Of a stretch of DNA of 37,719 bases, positions 1-11,400 are shown one piece after another. The translations under genes and the position numbers were made by a program. This DNA is from a virus: the IMG/VR virus record IMGVR_UViG_3300032086_004785, positions 1-37,719 of that record. One strand, written 5' to 3'. Below the pieces are notes generated by a model. It worked only from the letters and a program-made list of their open reading frames with translations. It was not told where the DNA came from and ran no database searches. Position 1 is the stretch's first letter, and each line of letters starts with the position of its first letter.

Positions 1-114
1 AATAACGAACAAACAAAACAAAAGACTGGTTCAGTCGTTAATAAAAGCATAGAAGAGTTTAAGCAAGACTTAAAAGATGAAAAGAAAAGATTAAGAGAGA
101 TAGAGTATAAATGA
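1..114 (+). CDS. C-terminal end of an unknown gene (partial)
   Basis: Reading frame 1 is open from the first base of the window and stops at TGA 112-114, giving the last 37 residues of a protein that begins upstream. The visible part is hydrophilic, rich in Lys, Glu and Gln, and looks helical (for example EEFKQDLKDEKKRLREIEYK). No domain can be named from it. The stop overlaps the ATG of the next gene (ATGA at 111-114), which is typical translational coupling and supports both genes being real and in one operon. Confidence 0.7.
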   Translation, partial: NNEQTKQKTGSVVNKSIEEFKQDLKDEKKRLREIEYK

Positions 115-482
115 TGCAAGTATTTTTAGCGTTCTCGGTGGTCATAAATCTTATACTTATGGCTTTTGTTGTGGGGCTTATGCCCCTTTTGCTTTCTTTG
201 GCTATTCTTACAATAGCAACTCTTGTTTGGTATATTATCAAAGTAAGAAAAGAACTTAGCGAAGTATCACAAGACTTAGAACAGTTTTTTAAAAAAATAG
301 ACGAATATGAAAAACACGTAGATCAAATCCACGGCATGGAGATGTTCTATGGAGATCAGACTTTACAAGGCTTGATTAGACATTCTCGTGAAATGATAAA
401 CGAGATTATAGATTTACAAGAAAAATATCAAATAAATGAGGAAGATGATTTTGACGAAACCAAAGAAAACGAAGCGACGTAG
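111..482 (+). CDS. Small membrane protein with cytoplasmic coiled-coil tail, function unknown
   Basis: A 123-aa protein. Residues about 3-23 and 25-44 are two strongly hydrophobic stretches separated by a Gly-Leu-Met-Pro turn, so a two-helix membrane hairpin is likely. Lys/Arg residues follow (KVRKEL), then a charged helical region at about 45-110, probably a coiled coil, and an acidic tail. The phrase MFYGDQTLQGLIRHSREM looks conserved-domain-like, but I cannot assign a family. The start is one of two adjacent ATG codons (111 or 114); 111 overlaps the upstream stop. Its 3' end overlaps the sigma-factor gene that follows. A holin is conceivable from size and topology, but the long cytoplasmic tail and the neighbours do not specifically support it. 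Confidence 0.75.
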   Translation: MMQVFLAFSVVINLILMAFVVGLMPLLLSLAILTIATLVWYIIKVRKELSEVSQDLEQFFKKIDEYEKHVDQIHGMEMFYGDQTLQGLIRHSREMINEIIDLQEKYQINEEDDFDETKENEAT

Positions 483-1146
483 AAAGAAGAATCTTTATTT
501 TACAGAAAAGCACCAAAATGCAATAGTAGAATATGCTCTAACTAGCGATAATAAAATAAGAACTCAACTTTATATAGAATATATAGCTCCAGCTTTTGAT
601 GAGATGGTGGATAAAATTATTTACACTTATAAGTTCACTACACTACCAAACATCGAAGTTCTCAAGGACGAATGTAAGATTTGGCTTACAACTATCTTAG
701 ATAAGTTCGACCCAGAGAAAGGCTCCAAAGCCTTTTCTTATTTTAGCGTAATCACTAAGAACTGGTTTATCCACAAAGTAAAGAAAAACGCAAAAAATCT
801 CAAACAACAAGTGCAATATGAAGACGTGATAGGAGAGATTGAGCAAGATTATCTTTCTACTGAAAACCCTTACTTAGAAAGTAGAGAGAAACATGAATTT
901 TGGATTCTTTTAATGACAGAGTTTAAAAAATGGGATGAAACTACTTTAAAAGAAAATGAAAAAAAAGTTCTGGACGCTATTATTGATTTATTTGAAAATG
1001 TTGACGAGCTTGAAATTTTTAACAAAAAAGCTATTTATATGCATATAAGAGAACTAACAAATCTTAATACAAAACAGGTCGTTAATAACTTGAATAAAAT
1101 AAAGGCTCGATATAGAGGTTTTAAAGAAGATTGGGACAACAAATAA
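445..1146 (+). CDS. 55: T4 gp55-like late-transcription sigma factor
   Basis: A sigma-70 region-2-like protein of the phage gp55 family, which redirects host RNA polymerase to late promoters. Visible features are a very basic N-terminus (KPKKTKRRRKK), a helical segment with LYIEYIAPAFDEMVDKI, and the core FDPEKGSKAFSYFSVITKNW about 90-110 residues in. The 'Gly-Ser-Lys-Ala-Phe-Ser-Tyr-Phe' style is characteristic of region 2 in marine T4-like gp55 proteins. At about 230 aa it is longer than T4 gp55 (185 aa), with an extra helical C-terminus (residues 165-236). The start is uncertain: ATG 436, ATG 445 and TTG 451 are all in frame. The only Shine-Dalgarno-like sequence (GAGGAAG, 438-444) favours 445 or 451. 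The gene overlaps the membrane protein gene by about 38 bases in a different frame. Confidence 0.8.
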   Translation: MILTKPKKTKRRRKKNLYFTEKHQNAIVEYALTSDNKIRTQLYIEYIAPAFDEMVDKIIYTYKFTTLPNIEVLKDECKIWLTTILDKFDPEKGSKAFSYFSVITKNWFIHKVKKNAKNLKQQVQYEDVIGEIEQDYLSTENPYLESREKHEFWILLMTEFKKWDETTLKENEKKVLDAIIDLFENVDELEIFNKKAIYMHIRELTNLNTKQVVNNLNKIKARYRGFKEDWDNK

Positions 1147-1147
1147 A

Positions 1148-1450
1148 ATGGCAAAACCAGATTTAGAAGATTGTATAGAATCAGCTTTAGAAAACATTAG
1201 AAATGACAGAGCACTTGCTCTTACTTTGTTGACTGATTTGATGACATACATAAATGCAGAAGAAGCAAGACACAAAGAAGCAGGACTAACAGCAGCTAAG
1301 TACTTGGAAACACTACAAAGATCTAACGAACAGCTTGTTAAAATATCCTCTCTTTTGCAAAAAAACAATAGCCAGCAAGTAGGTCTCACTGCCGACGATA
1401 AGGAAGATTTGTATGCTCTTATACAAGATTCAGAGGAGAAATCTATCTAA
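1148..1450 (+). CDS. Short helical coiled-coil protein, function unknown
   Basis: A 100-aa acidic protein that looks entirely helical. Residues 1-45 (DLEDCIESALENIRNDRALA, then a short LTDLM segment) are followed by a heptad-like stretch around residues 50-70 containing YLETLQRSNEQLVKISSLLQ, and an acidic tail with Asp-Asp-Lys-Glu-Asp. It starts one base after the sigma-factor stop, and its TAA shares a base with the ATG of the hub gene, so it is firmly within the operon. A small-terminase or chaperone-like role would suit the size and coiled coil. No large terminase gene is present here, so this is a guess and I leave the function open. Confidence 0.75.
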   Translation: MAKPDLEDCIESALENIRNDRALALTLLTDLMTYINAEEARHKEAGLTAAKYLETLQRSNEQLVKISSLLQKNNSQQVGLTADDKEDLYALIQDSEEKSI

Positions 1451-4400
1451 TGTCTAGAGATATTCTTAGAAATACTCTTGAAAATACGTATGCGAATAAA
1501 GGGCTCGACGCCTTAAAAATATTAAGACAATCAGGATATGACAGAGACTACATTGAAGAGACCGGACCATACTTGGCAAAAGTTCTAAGAGTTGAGCCTC
1601 TCGTTGGAACTGATACATGGGTAGATGGTGCTGCTGTCAATGCTGCGATTGATTTCGACAAAAAAGGAAAGCCATACAATCCCCTAGAGCCATATTCTAA
1701 ATCTTATGTTGTTACGGCTCGTATTTCTAGTATGGAAGGAAGACAAATAGGTATACACGATTATCTTCCAGAGCCGGAACAATTAGGTACAAAAAAAGAT
1801 TTAGAAGGAGATTTTAAATCGGAATCTGCTATTTTCAATCATGATTCTTTTGTACCTCAAAGTTTAGATTTACCCGCCCCGGAATTGGGAAGTTATATTT
1901 GGGTTGATTACCTAGATAAGCAAAACCTTGCAGATGGAATATATATCAGACCAATGGTTCCAGGCGATTCGTTTGCTTTTAAAACCAAGGATGACCCTTG
2001 TCCGCCCCCTTATCCTACTAAAGGCAAAGGAGCGAACGGCGCTGCCACTGGCAAAGGAGAAAAAAATCCTGGCTTAGGTAAAAACAAAGGACAGCCAAAG
2101 CCCGACGCAGTTGTTCCTAAATTAAAAGGTTACAAATTAGAAGATTTTACAAAATCTACTTCGTTTAATGCAGATCCAAAAAAACAGAATCTTCTTAAGA
2201 TAGTTGGCGTAGCTGAAGTTATAACTATGTTTTTTAATGTTTTGTATCCTAAAGCAGATATAAAAGTTGTTGCACCAACCACGGCACGAGACAAAACTGA
2301 AATAGAACAACCAGAACTAACACCCAAGGAAGCTGCAAAATTTCATTACACAGGTTTGGCATTAACAGTTGAAGTTCATAAAGACAACACTCCTATGCCA
2401 AAAGAAGAAATATATGCAGCAATGATGCTATTAATTTTAAAAGGCAAGTTGCCTCCAGGCGGCTTGGGGTTTTTTCAAACAAACACAGGAGACGGAACCA
2501 ATAAAGATAAAACTACTACTTTAGGCACTGACTCAAAAGCTTCAGGTTTTCCACACTATGATTTACGAGAGGGAACAGGCAACTATTGGGTAGTCTCAAC
2601 AAAAGACGGCAAGCAAGTTCTTGATGGAAAGGTGACTAACATAAACAACTGGATTAATCTTTCAAAGAAAAAAAGAACAAATTTGCCACCTCATGTGATG
2701 ACTGAATATGTAAAAATAGCAAAAAAGATGCCTCCATCTTTTCCAAATTTAAATACTACTCTTGCAGCTATTGAACAAAAAGAAAAATTTCCATCTAATA
2801 CTGGAACACCTGCTGATGAAAAAACAGCAGGAGAAAAGCCCCCTAAAACAGAAGAAAAAACCGAGAAGACTCTTCCAGCCGCCATACAGAATAAAATACA
2901 ACTTCTTAACATCCAGCTTGCCATGCATAACAATATCTCAAGCCCCGCAGCCAAAGCCCAAGCTGAAAAAATAAAAGCTCAAATAGAAGAGCTTAAAAAA
3001 CAAGCAAAGCCAGAAACAGAAAATAATAAAGAAAATAAAGACAAAAAAGAAAAAGAAGATAAAGATAAAACAAAAAAAGATCAAACTCCTAAAAAAGTTC
3101 CTGTTGCAAAAGTACCGTGCCCAGATGACGATGGAGATGGAGGAGCAGGTGCTCAAGATTTAACGAAAGGTACAATTGGAAAAACTGCTGGCACACCTCC
3201 TACTAATCAAGTAAAAAGCGAAAAAAACATAATGCAACATATTGGTGAAAAAAAACATTTAAATGATTATTTCAAAAAAGACGGAAATAAATTAACAATG
3301 TTTGTTTTGCATTATACCGCAGGCTTCGGTACAGCCATCTCCGTAGCAGCCAAGAGGAAAAAGCAGATAGAAGATGCAATCGTCGCCAATAACGGTGTAA
3401 ACAAAGACATTGAAAAAACTACATCTTATACTGTGCATCTTTGGATGGGTCGCGCAGGAGAATGGTTTCAACAAGTTGATTTTATGCATAAACTTGGACA
3501 TGCATCTTGTTTAAACAGTGTTTCAGTAGGAATGGAAAATATTCTTGTTGGGTTCTCAACAAGCAAAAAAACAATAGCAGACCGCCTCACCGCGTGGGAG
3601 CACTGGATAGGAAAATACGGCTCAGTTGCTCCAGAACTTTTTCAGAAAGGTCTTTTAGGGTTTTCTCCGTCCAGTACAGAAACTTGTTTTGGTTTACCAA
3701 GTTTAGCGCAGTGTGAAGGAAACTACAGAATGTGCAAATGGCTTACAGGTTTTCAAGGTCTGGGGAAAACAAGGAAACAAGGTCCATATCCACCAAAATA
3801 TATGAACATACCTATGGCTTTCCCTGCAACATCTAGTTCTGACAAAAGACTTAGCGTTTTTAATAAGCCTGCTTTTAAAAACAAGAATGTTTTTATTTGG
3901 GGTAGAGTTGATTTAAATAGATCAGATGGAAAAGGAACCGGTTCCCTCAAGCAGAACTCTTCAAATGACTTTTGGGAAGCTCGCGTTTTTAAAAAGGGCT
4001 CGCTTAGGAGCTTGCCAGAGAAAAGGCAAAACTGGCATCATGGAATAGTCGCTCACACTAGATTTCCAACACACGGTGATGGTCATTTTTTTGAATTTTA
4101 CGTACTAGGGAGAGTTTTGGGCTTAAGCGCAAAAGATGCTTATTTTGCTAGTGTAGCTGCTGCATCACATAGAGCAGTTAAAACACATGGACCTTTAGGG
4201 GGAAGATCCAATGCCGGTTTGACATTTTGGCCAAATTATAAAGGAAAAACCAACGTTGGCAACGCAAAAGGTTATGTTGCAGCCGGAAAGGCAATGTGGG
4301 CGATGTCAGGATTGGACAATACAGATTTAAATAGTCATTGTCCAAGAACAAGTTTGTTCGACAAAGCTAAATTTGAAGAATGGAGAAAGAGTAAAAAAGG

Positions 4401-4518
4401 TCAAAAACAACTTGCTATAGCAAAAAATCTTAATAAGAATGCTGGCTGGAAAGAAAACACGTTAGTGGAACAGTCCAAGAAGATCGGAGTAAGAAAAAAG
4501 CCAGTATACAGTGTATAA
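1450..4518 (+). CDS. 5: Baseplate hub/central spike protein (gp5-like) with N-acetylmuramoyl-L-alanine amidase domain
   Basis: A 1022-aa modular protein. Residues about 35-190 look like the OB-fold of gp5-type spike proteins (APELGSYIWVDYLDK, then GIYIRPM). Residues about 430-565 are a Lys/Glu/Pro-rich charged linker. From about 615 to the C-terminus there is an Amidase_2-like domain: FVLHYTAG with candidate zinc ligand His621; SYTVHLWMGRAGEWFQQVD; GHASCLNSVSVGMEN with candidate catalytic Glu696; and AHTRFPTHGDGHFFEF with candidate ligands His869 and Asp877. The family cleaves the amide bond between muramic acid and L-alanine. T4 gp5 carries a glycoside-hydrolase lysozyme at the equivalent place, so the enzyme type seems swapped. 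AGGAG at 1433-1437 is the ribosome site. The residue assignments are inferred by eye. Confidence 0.75.
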   Translation: MSRDILRNTLENTYANKGLDALKILRQSGYDRDYIEETGPYLAKVLRVEPLVGTDTWVDGAAVNAAIDFDKKGKPYNPLEPYSKSYVVTARISSMEGRQIGIHDYLPEPEQLGTKKDLEGDFKSESAIFNHDSFVPQSLDLPAPELGSYIWVDYLDKQNLADGIYIRPMVPGDSFAFKTKDDPCPPPYPTKGKGANGAATGKGEKNPGLGKNKGQPKPDAVVPKLKGYKLEDFTKSTSFNADPKKQNLLKIVGVAEVITMFFNVLYPKADIKVVAPTTARDKTEIEQPELTPKEAAKFHYTGLALTVEVHKDNTPMPKEEIYAAMMLLILKGKLPPGGLGFFQTNTGDGTNKDKTTTLGTDSKASGFPHYDLREGTGNYWVVSTKDGKQVLDGKVTNINNWINLSKKKRTNLPPHVMTEYVKIAKKMPPSFPNLNTTLAAIEQKEKFPSNTGTPADEKTAGEKPPKTEEKTEKTLPAAIQNKIQLLNIQLAMHNNISSPAAKAQAEKIKAQIEELKKQAKPETENNKENKDKKEKEDKDKTKKDQTPKKVPVAKVPCPDDDGDGGAGAQDLTKGTIGKTAGTPPTNQVKSEKNIMQHIGEKKHLNDYFKKDGNKLTMFVLHYTAGFGTAISVAAKRKKQIEDAIVANNGVNKDIEKTTSYTVHLWMGRAGEWFQQVDFMHKLGHASCLNSVSVGMENILVGFSTSKKTIADRLTAWEHWIGKYGSVAPELFQKGLLGFSPSSTETCFGLPSLAQCEGNYRMCKWLTGFQGLGKTRKQGPYPPKYMNIPMAFPATSSSDKRLSVFNKPAFKNKNVFIWGRVDLNRSDGKGTGSLKQNSSNDFWEARVFKKGSLRSLPEKRQNWHHGIVAHTRFPTHGDGHFFEFYVLGRVLGLSAKDAYFASVAAASHRAVKTHGPLGGRSNAGLTFWPNYKGKTNVGNAKGYVAAGKAMWAMSGLDNTDLNSHCPRTSLFDKAKFEEWRKSKKGQKQLAIAKNLNKNAGWKENTLVEQSKKIGVRKKPVYSV

Positions 4519-4524
4519 AATATT

Positions 4525-5472
4525 ATGGTAACAGTAAGAATAGATCCTATGGATGGAGCACATCCTGATGAAAAAAAACAGTTTGAAAATATACCTGCGT
4601 CTCAAAGACCTCATTCAACAGGTATAGCTGGAGCAGCTTATCCAGAAGCTATACCTTTGTATGAAAAAGCGGATTGTGAAACAGTCTTCAAAGGAAAAAA
4701 TGATTCTTATATTGTATTAGGAAGAGATAGAACCGGAACATTGCTTGAAGGATATGGAATGATTGGAGAACCTAAGTGTTCTTCTATAGACATGGTTGTC
4801 GGTCGCTGGTCTGGACTAGCTCCTAAAGTCAATGAAAAGGGAGAAGATAATAAGCTCAACCCTAACTTTACAATTGATGCTGCAAGAATATACATATCTC
4901 AACGCACAGATGTTGACGCTGCTTTTAGTTTAACCAGAGGAAAAGTTGGCATACATGAAGACAGATCAGCCGTCGCTTTAAAAGCCGATGGGATACGAAT
5001 AATGGGCAGAGAAGGTATAAAATTAGTTACTGGTATCGACCCAGTTAACTCAAAAAATGTAGAATTTAGCGAGTACGGCATTGACCTAATAGCATTGAAT
5101 AATGATACAGACTTGCAGCCTTTAGTAAAAGGAAAAAACTTAGAAATGTGTCTAAAGAGGCTCTGGCATCATATGGATAGCCTAGCAGAGGTTGTACAAA
5201 ATTTTTGTTCTCATCAGATAAAATTTAATCGTATAGTTCAAGAACACACTCATATTAGTCCTTTCGATGCAGATGATACTTCTCCAAATATTAACTTGGA
5301 ATCAGGTGACGGACCAACCACTATAAAAAATATTTTTGAAGACGCTTCCAAGCAACTAACTGTAGTTCAAGAGAATTTAGGAAGATGGAAATCTAAATAC
5401 TTAGAAAAAGTAGGAATTGACGGCAAAGAATCAAAGTACTACATTAATAGTAAATACAATAATACCAACTAA
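4525..5472 (+). CDS. Spike-associated baseplate structural protein
   Basis: A 315-aa protein directly after the hub/amidase gene (6-bp gap). The middle, about residues 125-170, contains RGKVGIHEDRSAVALKADGI followed by RIMGREGIKLVTG. These short alternating strand/turn repeats resemble the beta-prism or beta-helix of phage spike and VgrG-like proteins. Residues about 190-245 contain LQPLVKGKNLEMCLKRLWHH and EHTHISPF, a phrase style seen in phage baseplate proteins that follow the spike. The C-terminus ends YYINSKYNNTN. No catalytic motif is visible. Best reading: a spike or hub component working with the gp5-like protein; the exact T4 counterpart is not clear. No good ribosome site precedes the ATG, so translation probably depends on coupling. 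Confidence 0.6.
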   Translation: MVTVRIDPMDGAHPDEKKQFENIPASQRPHSTGIAGAAYPEAIPLYEKADCETVFKGKNDSYIVLGRDRTGTLLEGYGMIGEPKCSSIDMVVGRWSGLAPKVNEKGEDNKLNPNFTIDAARIYISQRTDVDAAFSLTRGKVGIHEDRSAVALKADGIRIMGREGIKLVTGIDPVNSKNVEFSEYGIDLIALNNDTDLQPLVKGKNLEMCLKRLWHHMDSLAEVVQNFCSHQIKFNRIVQEHTHISPFDADDTSPNINLESGDGPTTIKNIFEDASKQLTVVQENLGRWKSKYLEKVGIDGKESKYYINSKYNNTN

Positions 5473-5482
5473 TAAAAAAAAT

Positions 5483-8400
5483 ATGAATTATAAAGACGCC
5501 ATACTAGAGTTTGTTGATGAAAACAGCACAGTAGTGCCAGTTCATCAACTTTTTTCTGAAGCTCGCGACATAGAAAGTATTAATCAAAATATAGATAATT
5601 TTTTTGTTCATACTTTTGCTGGAGAAAATGTTTCTGGAATGAGCACTTATTTTACCGATTCTTTTCAATGGGAAGATTACGGGAACAATACTTCTCAAAT
5701 TAAAAACTTTACTTTTGTACAAACAGATTTTGGTTCTTATAAAGGAAAGGTTTTAGTTTTATCTAATGCAGAGGGAGAGCTTCAAAATCTTGTTCGTGTT
5801 AAAATTATTGACAATGATCCTTTCTACGTTAATGTAGAAAATAAAACTTCTCTACCTGATGAAGCTATAATACCGGGAAATTATTATTGGATAAAAATAG
5901 AAAATTTATTTCCAGTAAATCCTAAAACTGATGATGTTAAAAGTCTTTTTAACGAAAGTTTTTTTGGTTCTGAAGAAGCCTCCCAATTGTCTGAAGCTCA
6001 ATCTAAAGTAGATAGTTTTAAAACAGACACTGTTGGTTGGCACAAAAAACAACCAAATTCTATTTTTAAAAGTCAAGATAATAGTGGGGTTTATGTTACT
6101 ATTGATACAGGTCTTGAACATATTGAATCAATGTCAGACTTACCAAAAATCGATTTTGCAGCAATGATAGCGGCAAAAGATCATATTATTAAAAAGTATA
6201 ATATTATTTTGAACCCTTTACATGAAGAAAATCTAGTATATGCTTTTAAAGTCATAGACAAGAAAATAGAAAATAGACCTAACTCTACTTTAAAATATCT
6301 TCTTTTTATACCAAGCTCTGTTTTGAATCCTATCCTAGAAGAAAAAGAAGAGAGCTATGATAAAGAAGTTCGGTTTAATCCAGTTTATTTTATTGACAAA
6401 ATCAGAAAAGTTGCTTTATTTTTAGAATCTTTAGACCCTAAAGTAAAAGAAAAAAATATTCCTTTAGACTTGAAAAAAGAATCAGTAAGACTTATGTCCG
6501 CAGCTTTTTCAATAAAAAACTATCTTGATAAATATTATAAGTCTTTTATGGATGATTCTAAGTACGAGATTGTTCTTACTTTTGATTTTGAATCTAAGTT
6601 ATCTGCACTATACTTGGAAGGACCGGAAGGAAGAGTAAAGCCACCTGAAGAATTATCACAAGGCATGTTGGTGGATGTCTCTTGGTATAGTGAAGATTTT
6701 TTTAAAGGTAGGACTTTTCATTATCTTGTGAACTCAGGTCTTATGTATAGTGATATGAATTCTGTTGGAGTTATTCCAAGAGGAATGCCTTGGCTTACAT
6801 TTTTGAAAACATATACTTTGGACATGCCAGCGCATAAACTTTCTCAAGAAGATAAATCTTCCTCAAGAGAACAAGAGGCAGAAAAAGAACTTGAAAAAGC
6901 CAAAGCAGAGCTTCGCGGTGTAACCAACAGCAATCATTTAGAAAAAGTTATTAGAAGGTTAAGTCCTGAGATTAGAGCTTTAACATATGAAGCAAAGAAA
7001 AATATGTTTAAAAAAATCCAAGATTCTAACATGAAGAAAATCACCAGTAAAAATTTTGGAATATATGATATTGATAGTTTGTTTAATGATGTCTTGGACA
7101 GAGTGTCTATTGATACTATAATAAACACCATAAAGTTAGCACAAAATCCAGATACTGCAAAAAAACATTTTAAAAATAAATTTATTTCTTTTGATATTTC
7201 TGAAAAAGTAAAAAAAATAGAAAATACAAAAAAAGAATTTCAAAGACAACTTGAGCACAAAAGAAGTTCTCCTGAACAAAAAAGAACTGCTTACGAAGAT
7301 AATAAAGAGATTAAAAGTGTTGCTAAAAATGCTTCAAAAGAAGCGATAAATCATTTAACTGCTTTAGCTGAAGGCGCACTTATACAAACCGTTAAAAATC
7401 TTTTGCAAAGCTTGGTAGAAAGTTTAAGAGAGGAAAATGAAGTAGATAAAGCAAAAGAGATCGGATCTTTAAACATAGAAGAAACTGTATCCCCCACAGA
7501 CTTAACAGCAGTCTTGGGTTCAATAAACTCGTTAAGAGGTGTTGATTTTGAGTTGCCAGACTTACAGATTATATTAAAAATTATTTCTGAAAACACAACT
7601 CCAACAGAAATGCTTGCTATTTTTGAAGGAGAAGGTAACATGGCGGTTATTCATCTTCTAGATAGATTGTTAAAAGAAAGATTTGCTATGTTAGTAGTTT
7701 TATTACCGACTCTCTATGATGTAGAAGATTTCTTAATGGCGTTGGGGAAAAACATTTTAAGTACCATAAACAACGCAGTAGCTGAAATAAAAATAGAAAA
7801 GATTGAAGAAGCATCTCCTTTAGATTATTGTTCTAACGACGAAGAGGTTATATTAGATTATCTGTCGGAAAGATTCCCAGAAATATTGTCAAAAGAACAG
7901 ATTGGAAAGAGCGAAGAAAGCAAGTTAGCTCTTTTGAATACGCTAGAAGATTTACAAAATACTATTGATGGATTTTCTGGTCTTTTAGGCAATGATACTA
8001 TAGATGCAGTTTTAGATTCCATACAGGATAATCCCGCTGTAAAGTACAATATGGGACAAGTTGTTGAAGCTTATCTAAATCCAATTATAAAAATGTTTGT
8101 TTTTGAAGCCTTAAACGCGGGTTCTTCTCTTGTAGAAATGGTCGCTGTACCACACCCAGCTTTCAGCGAAGATGAACTTAACGGACTTCTCGGACCTCAA
8201 GGTGAAAAAACACAAGCACAAAAAAATGACATTGCTGCACAATATTTAGCTACGCGCCCTCCATCAACAAAAGAAGAGCTTATATTACCATTAAGAGAGA
8301 TTTTAAATCTTTTAGAAAACCCTAGTAAAAGCATATACACTAATCTAAACTATACTTTGGAAGCTGAGTATGATGAAGTTAATGATATGATGATAGATAA

Positions 8401-11400
8401 TTTTAATATTATTATACCTTTAGACCCTTACAATCTAGGTACAGACCAACTTGCTTTAGACAAAAGTTTAGATAATTATATGCAGATTAAGTTTTTTGGA
8501 ATGACACCTCCTCCGACTTATGAACAAGTTGCTAAACTTTTTGCAGAAGGAAAAAGCAACAACGAAGCAGACAAAGGAGCAATGCCACAAGCTAGTTTAG
8601 AAAAAATGATTAATAATCAACTAGAAGAGCTATTGCTTGAACATGAGGAAACCTACAGGAATATTCGCACTCTTTTTAAAGTAGTGTTAAACAGCACAAC
8701 GATCATAGAAACAAACTCTACTATTGATGCTGTCACTTTAGAAGACCCAAAAATAAATATGGGAGACTTAATTAATTCAGAAGACATAGGAATACTCCCG
8801 CAAGCCTCGGCTTTTGGAACTTGGATAGATGGGGTTTTTAAAAAATATAATGCAAAATATAAAACAGAAGATAACACACCCTCCTTCAATACAGAAGTGT
8901 ACAGCAAAGGACTAGGGCAAGGAGAGGTCCCATATACAAAATGGATAAATGACTTTTCTAAACACTGGCTCTTTGCTTATACAAACAGACAAATACTATA
9001 TAGAATCTGCAAGCAAGTATCGCAATCTGATTTTTTCAATGTAGATGTAATGAAAAATCTAAAGCTTACCCCACCGTCAGATTATTTTATTTCCGCTAAA
9101 GGAGAACAAGTTTCTGCACAAAGCCTTAACGAGCTTATGCCAAGTAGTACATTTAAAAAACAAACTGCTGACAAAGAAAAATTGTTTAGATTTTATGAAA
9201 AAAACACAAATGAAGTTCTTTTTGATAGAACTCCTTTAGAGAATGCTATTTCTATGCAAGCTGTAGAAATGTTTGTAAGAATTTACATAATTGAATATCT
9301 TTTATCTACAGTGCCAGTTCAAGGAGAAATAAACACAAGCAAAATAAATAAACAGCTAGACAATCTTGAGCCTATTATTGGTTTAATGATCGAAAATATA
9401 AAAAGTTTCGGCAAAGAAGATGAGTTTTTAATAACAACTCTTCTGGCTCAGTATCTACAATTTAGACAAGAGTTCTCAGGTCGGAGCGAGAAGATTTCTC
9501 CTTTGCCAGAAAATTTTAATTCTTATGAAACTGACCTAGAAAATATTTTATCAGTGTTGATTAATGAACAGTTTGCGCTAGTAGAACAAGATTTTGTTAA
9601 TATTATAAAGTTGTTTGATCCTTCATCTAGCGACATAAGATTAGAAACGAAAGAATTTTTAGATATTATACCGAATATTGATGTCGCAGAAAGCTCTGCG
9701 TCTTCCAAAAATAGGCTTTTGAAACCAATAGATGACTTGTTAAAAGAAACAGTAGCAATGGGTGGTTTCATGCTAGAAAGATATCTAAAAATAGAAAATC
9801 CTCCTAAATCATTTGAAGGTGGAGGAGGTGTTGACGATGTTGAGTTATATAAAATGATGGTCGAAGACCCATTAAGCTCTCACATTATTCTTTTAGAAGA
9901 TATTCGAAACCCAGGCTCTTTTTTGCCTGTAAAAAAATCTGAGGTTTGGAACAATCCAACAGCCGTCTTTGGGCTAAAAAAAGCACAACTATGGTTTGAT
10001 ACATATAACGACAAATATAATAAATATTCTGCTGATTGGCAAGCTACAAAAGACAACCCTGTAGCTAACAAACTTGTTAAAAATAAATGGAATGACTGGA
10101 AAGACGATTGGTTAGAAAAATGGAAGGAAGGAGAACTAACAGCAGCTTTTAACTCTGAAATAAACAAGAGTGCTAAACTAAGTGAACAAGATTTTTATTA
10201 CGACAAAGGCAACTTGATTGGAGTGGTTAGAAGATCTACTTTTAAAGATTTAATAAAAAAAATAGGGTTTTATAATGCTTCTCTTATATTTCCTTTGGAA
10301 TCTACTATTAAGAATGCCTATAGTGCTAAATATGAACTTGACGCTTTGAAAAGTATTAAAAAGGATGCATATTCTGTATATGTAAAAGCAGCGGAAAAAG
10401 CAAGTGAATGGTTTTACAACTATACTACTAAGTTTAAAACACCATATGATATGTCTGACTTTTATGATTTTAGTTTACCTCAAGATGAAGAATATGTTTT
10501 CTCTGAAAATATTTGGGTTGCAGGAAATCCGTATAATATAGAACAAGTGTTTAAAATAAACACTTTTTTTGATTTTCTTGAATCTGATGATGTTAAAGAC
10601 TTTTATGGATACGAAATAATACAAAAAGCAATAGCTTCGTGGGCTTTAGACGAATACATAGGCTCTACAGAGGATATAAATAAGCTTGATTGGAAAACAA
10701 AAGCTATAGAAAAAATGATGAAGCATCTTACAACACAAGAATCGTGGGATGAATTCTTATTATCTTTATTAAACTATGGAAAGTCAGCAGGTCAGCCAGC
10801 CTCTATAAGTGCATTTGTACAAGTTTTTCAAGTGCTTATAGACCCCGCAGGAGTCGATCCTGAGTTATTAGATCTTCTTTCAGAAGAATATAATCAATAT
10901 TCAGATTTTAGTTCTGAAGACTATGAGTTTAAATTGTCAGAAAAATACAAAACACAACTTATACAAAACAGTGGATATAATAAACTACCGTATTATAGAG
11001 CAATAAACGAGTTAGATAGTTTGATTAAAGCTATGGGACCAGGCTTGCAGTTTTTGAAAATTATGGCACAAAATACAGAATCTTACAGCGACGATTTTGA
11101 GCCAACAACTCCAAATCAAACGTTTTTAGATGCTGTACAAGAAAGAATAGACTCTTGGGAAGAGAGACTTGTTTATTATAATCAGCCAACTATAAAATCT
11201 GGAGCAAAAATCGGCGGTGTAGAATATGAAGATTTAAATTTTTTCAATGTGATGCAAGATTTTTATAATGCTTATGATGATTATATTGAGGCATCTAAAA
11301 ACTATACTGAATCTTATTACAAGTTTAAAAGCACACCACTTGGCGAAAATTCTGCGGGCGTAAATACACAACAAATATTGGCAGATATAATAGCAGAAAA

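Noticed and set aside
1054-1389. Open frames on the - strand such as this one, and the others along the window
   Set aside because: They lie inside well-supported + strand genes, have Cys/Phe/Ser-rich shadow composition and lack ribosome sites.
1148-1450. Small terminase subunit
   Set aside because: Size and coiled coil would fit, but no large terminase gene is adjacent and no diagnostic motif is visible, so the function is left open.
3000-3110. Possible programmed frameshift or broken gene in the A-rich Lys/Glu stretch
   Set aside because: The frame remains open through both flanking domains, and the composition simply reflects a charged linker.
5417-5482. Upstream ATG 5417 for the giant protein gene
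   Set aside because: It would overlap the preceding gene by 56 bases and add a Thr/Asn-rich stretch that is just the other frame of that gene's end; ATG 5483 is more natural.
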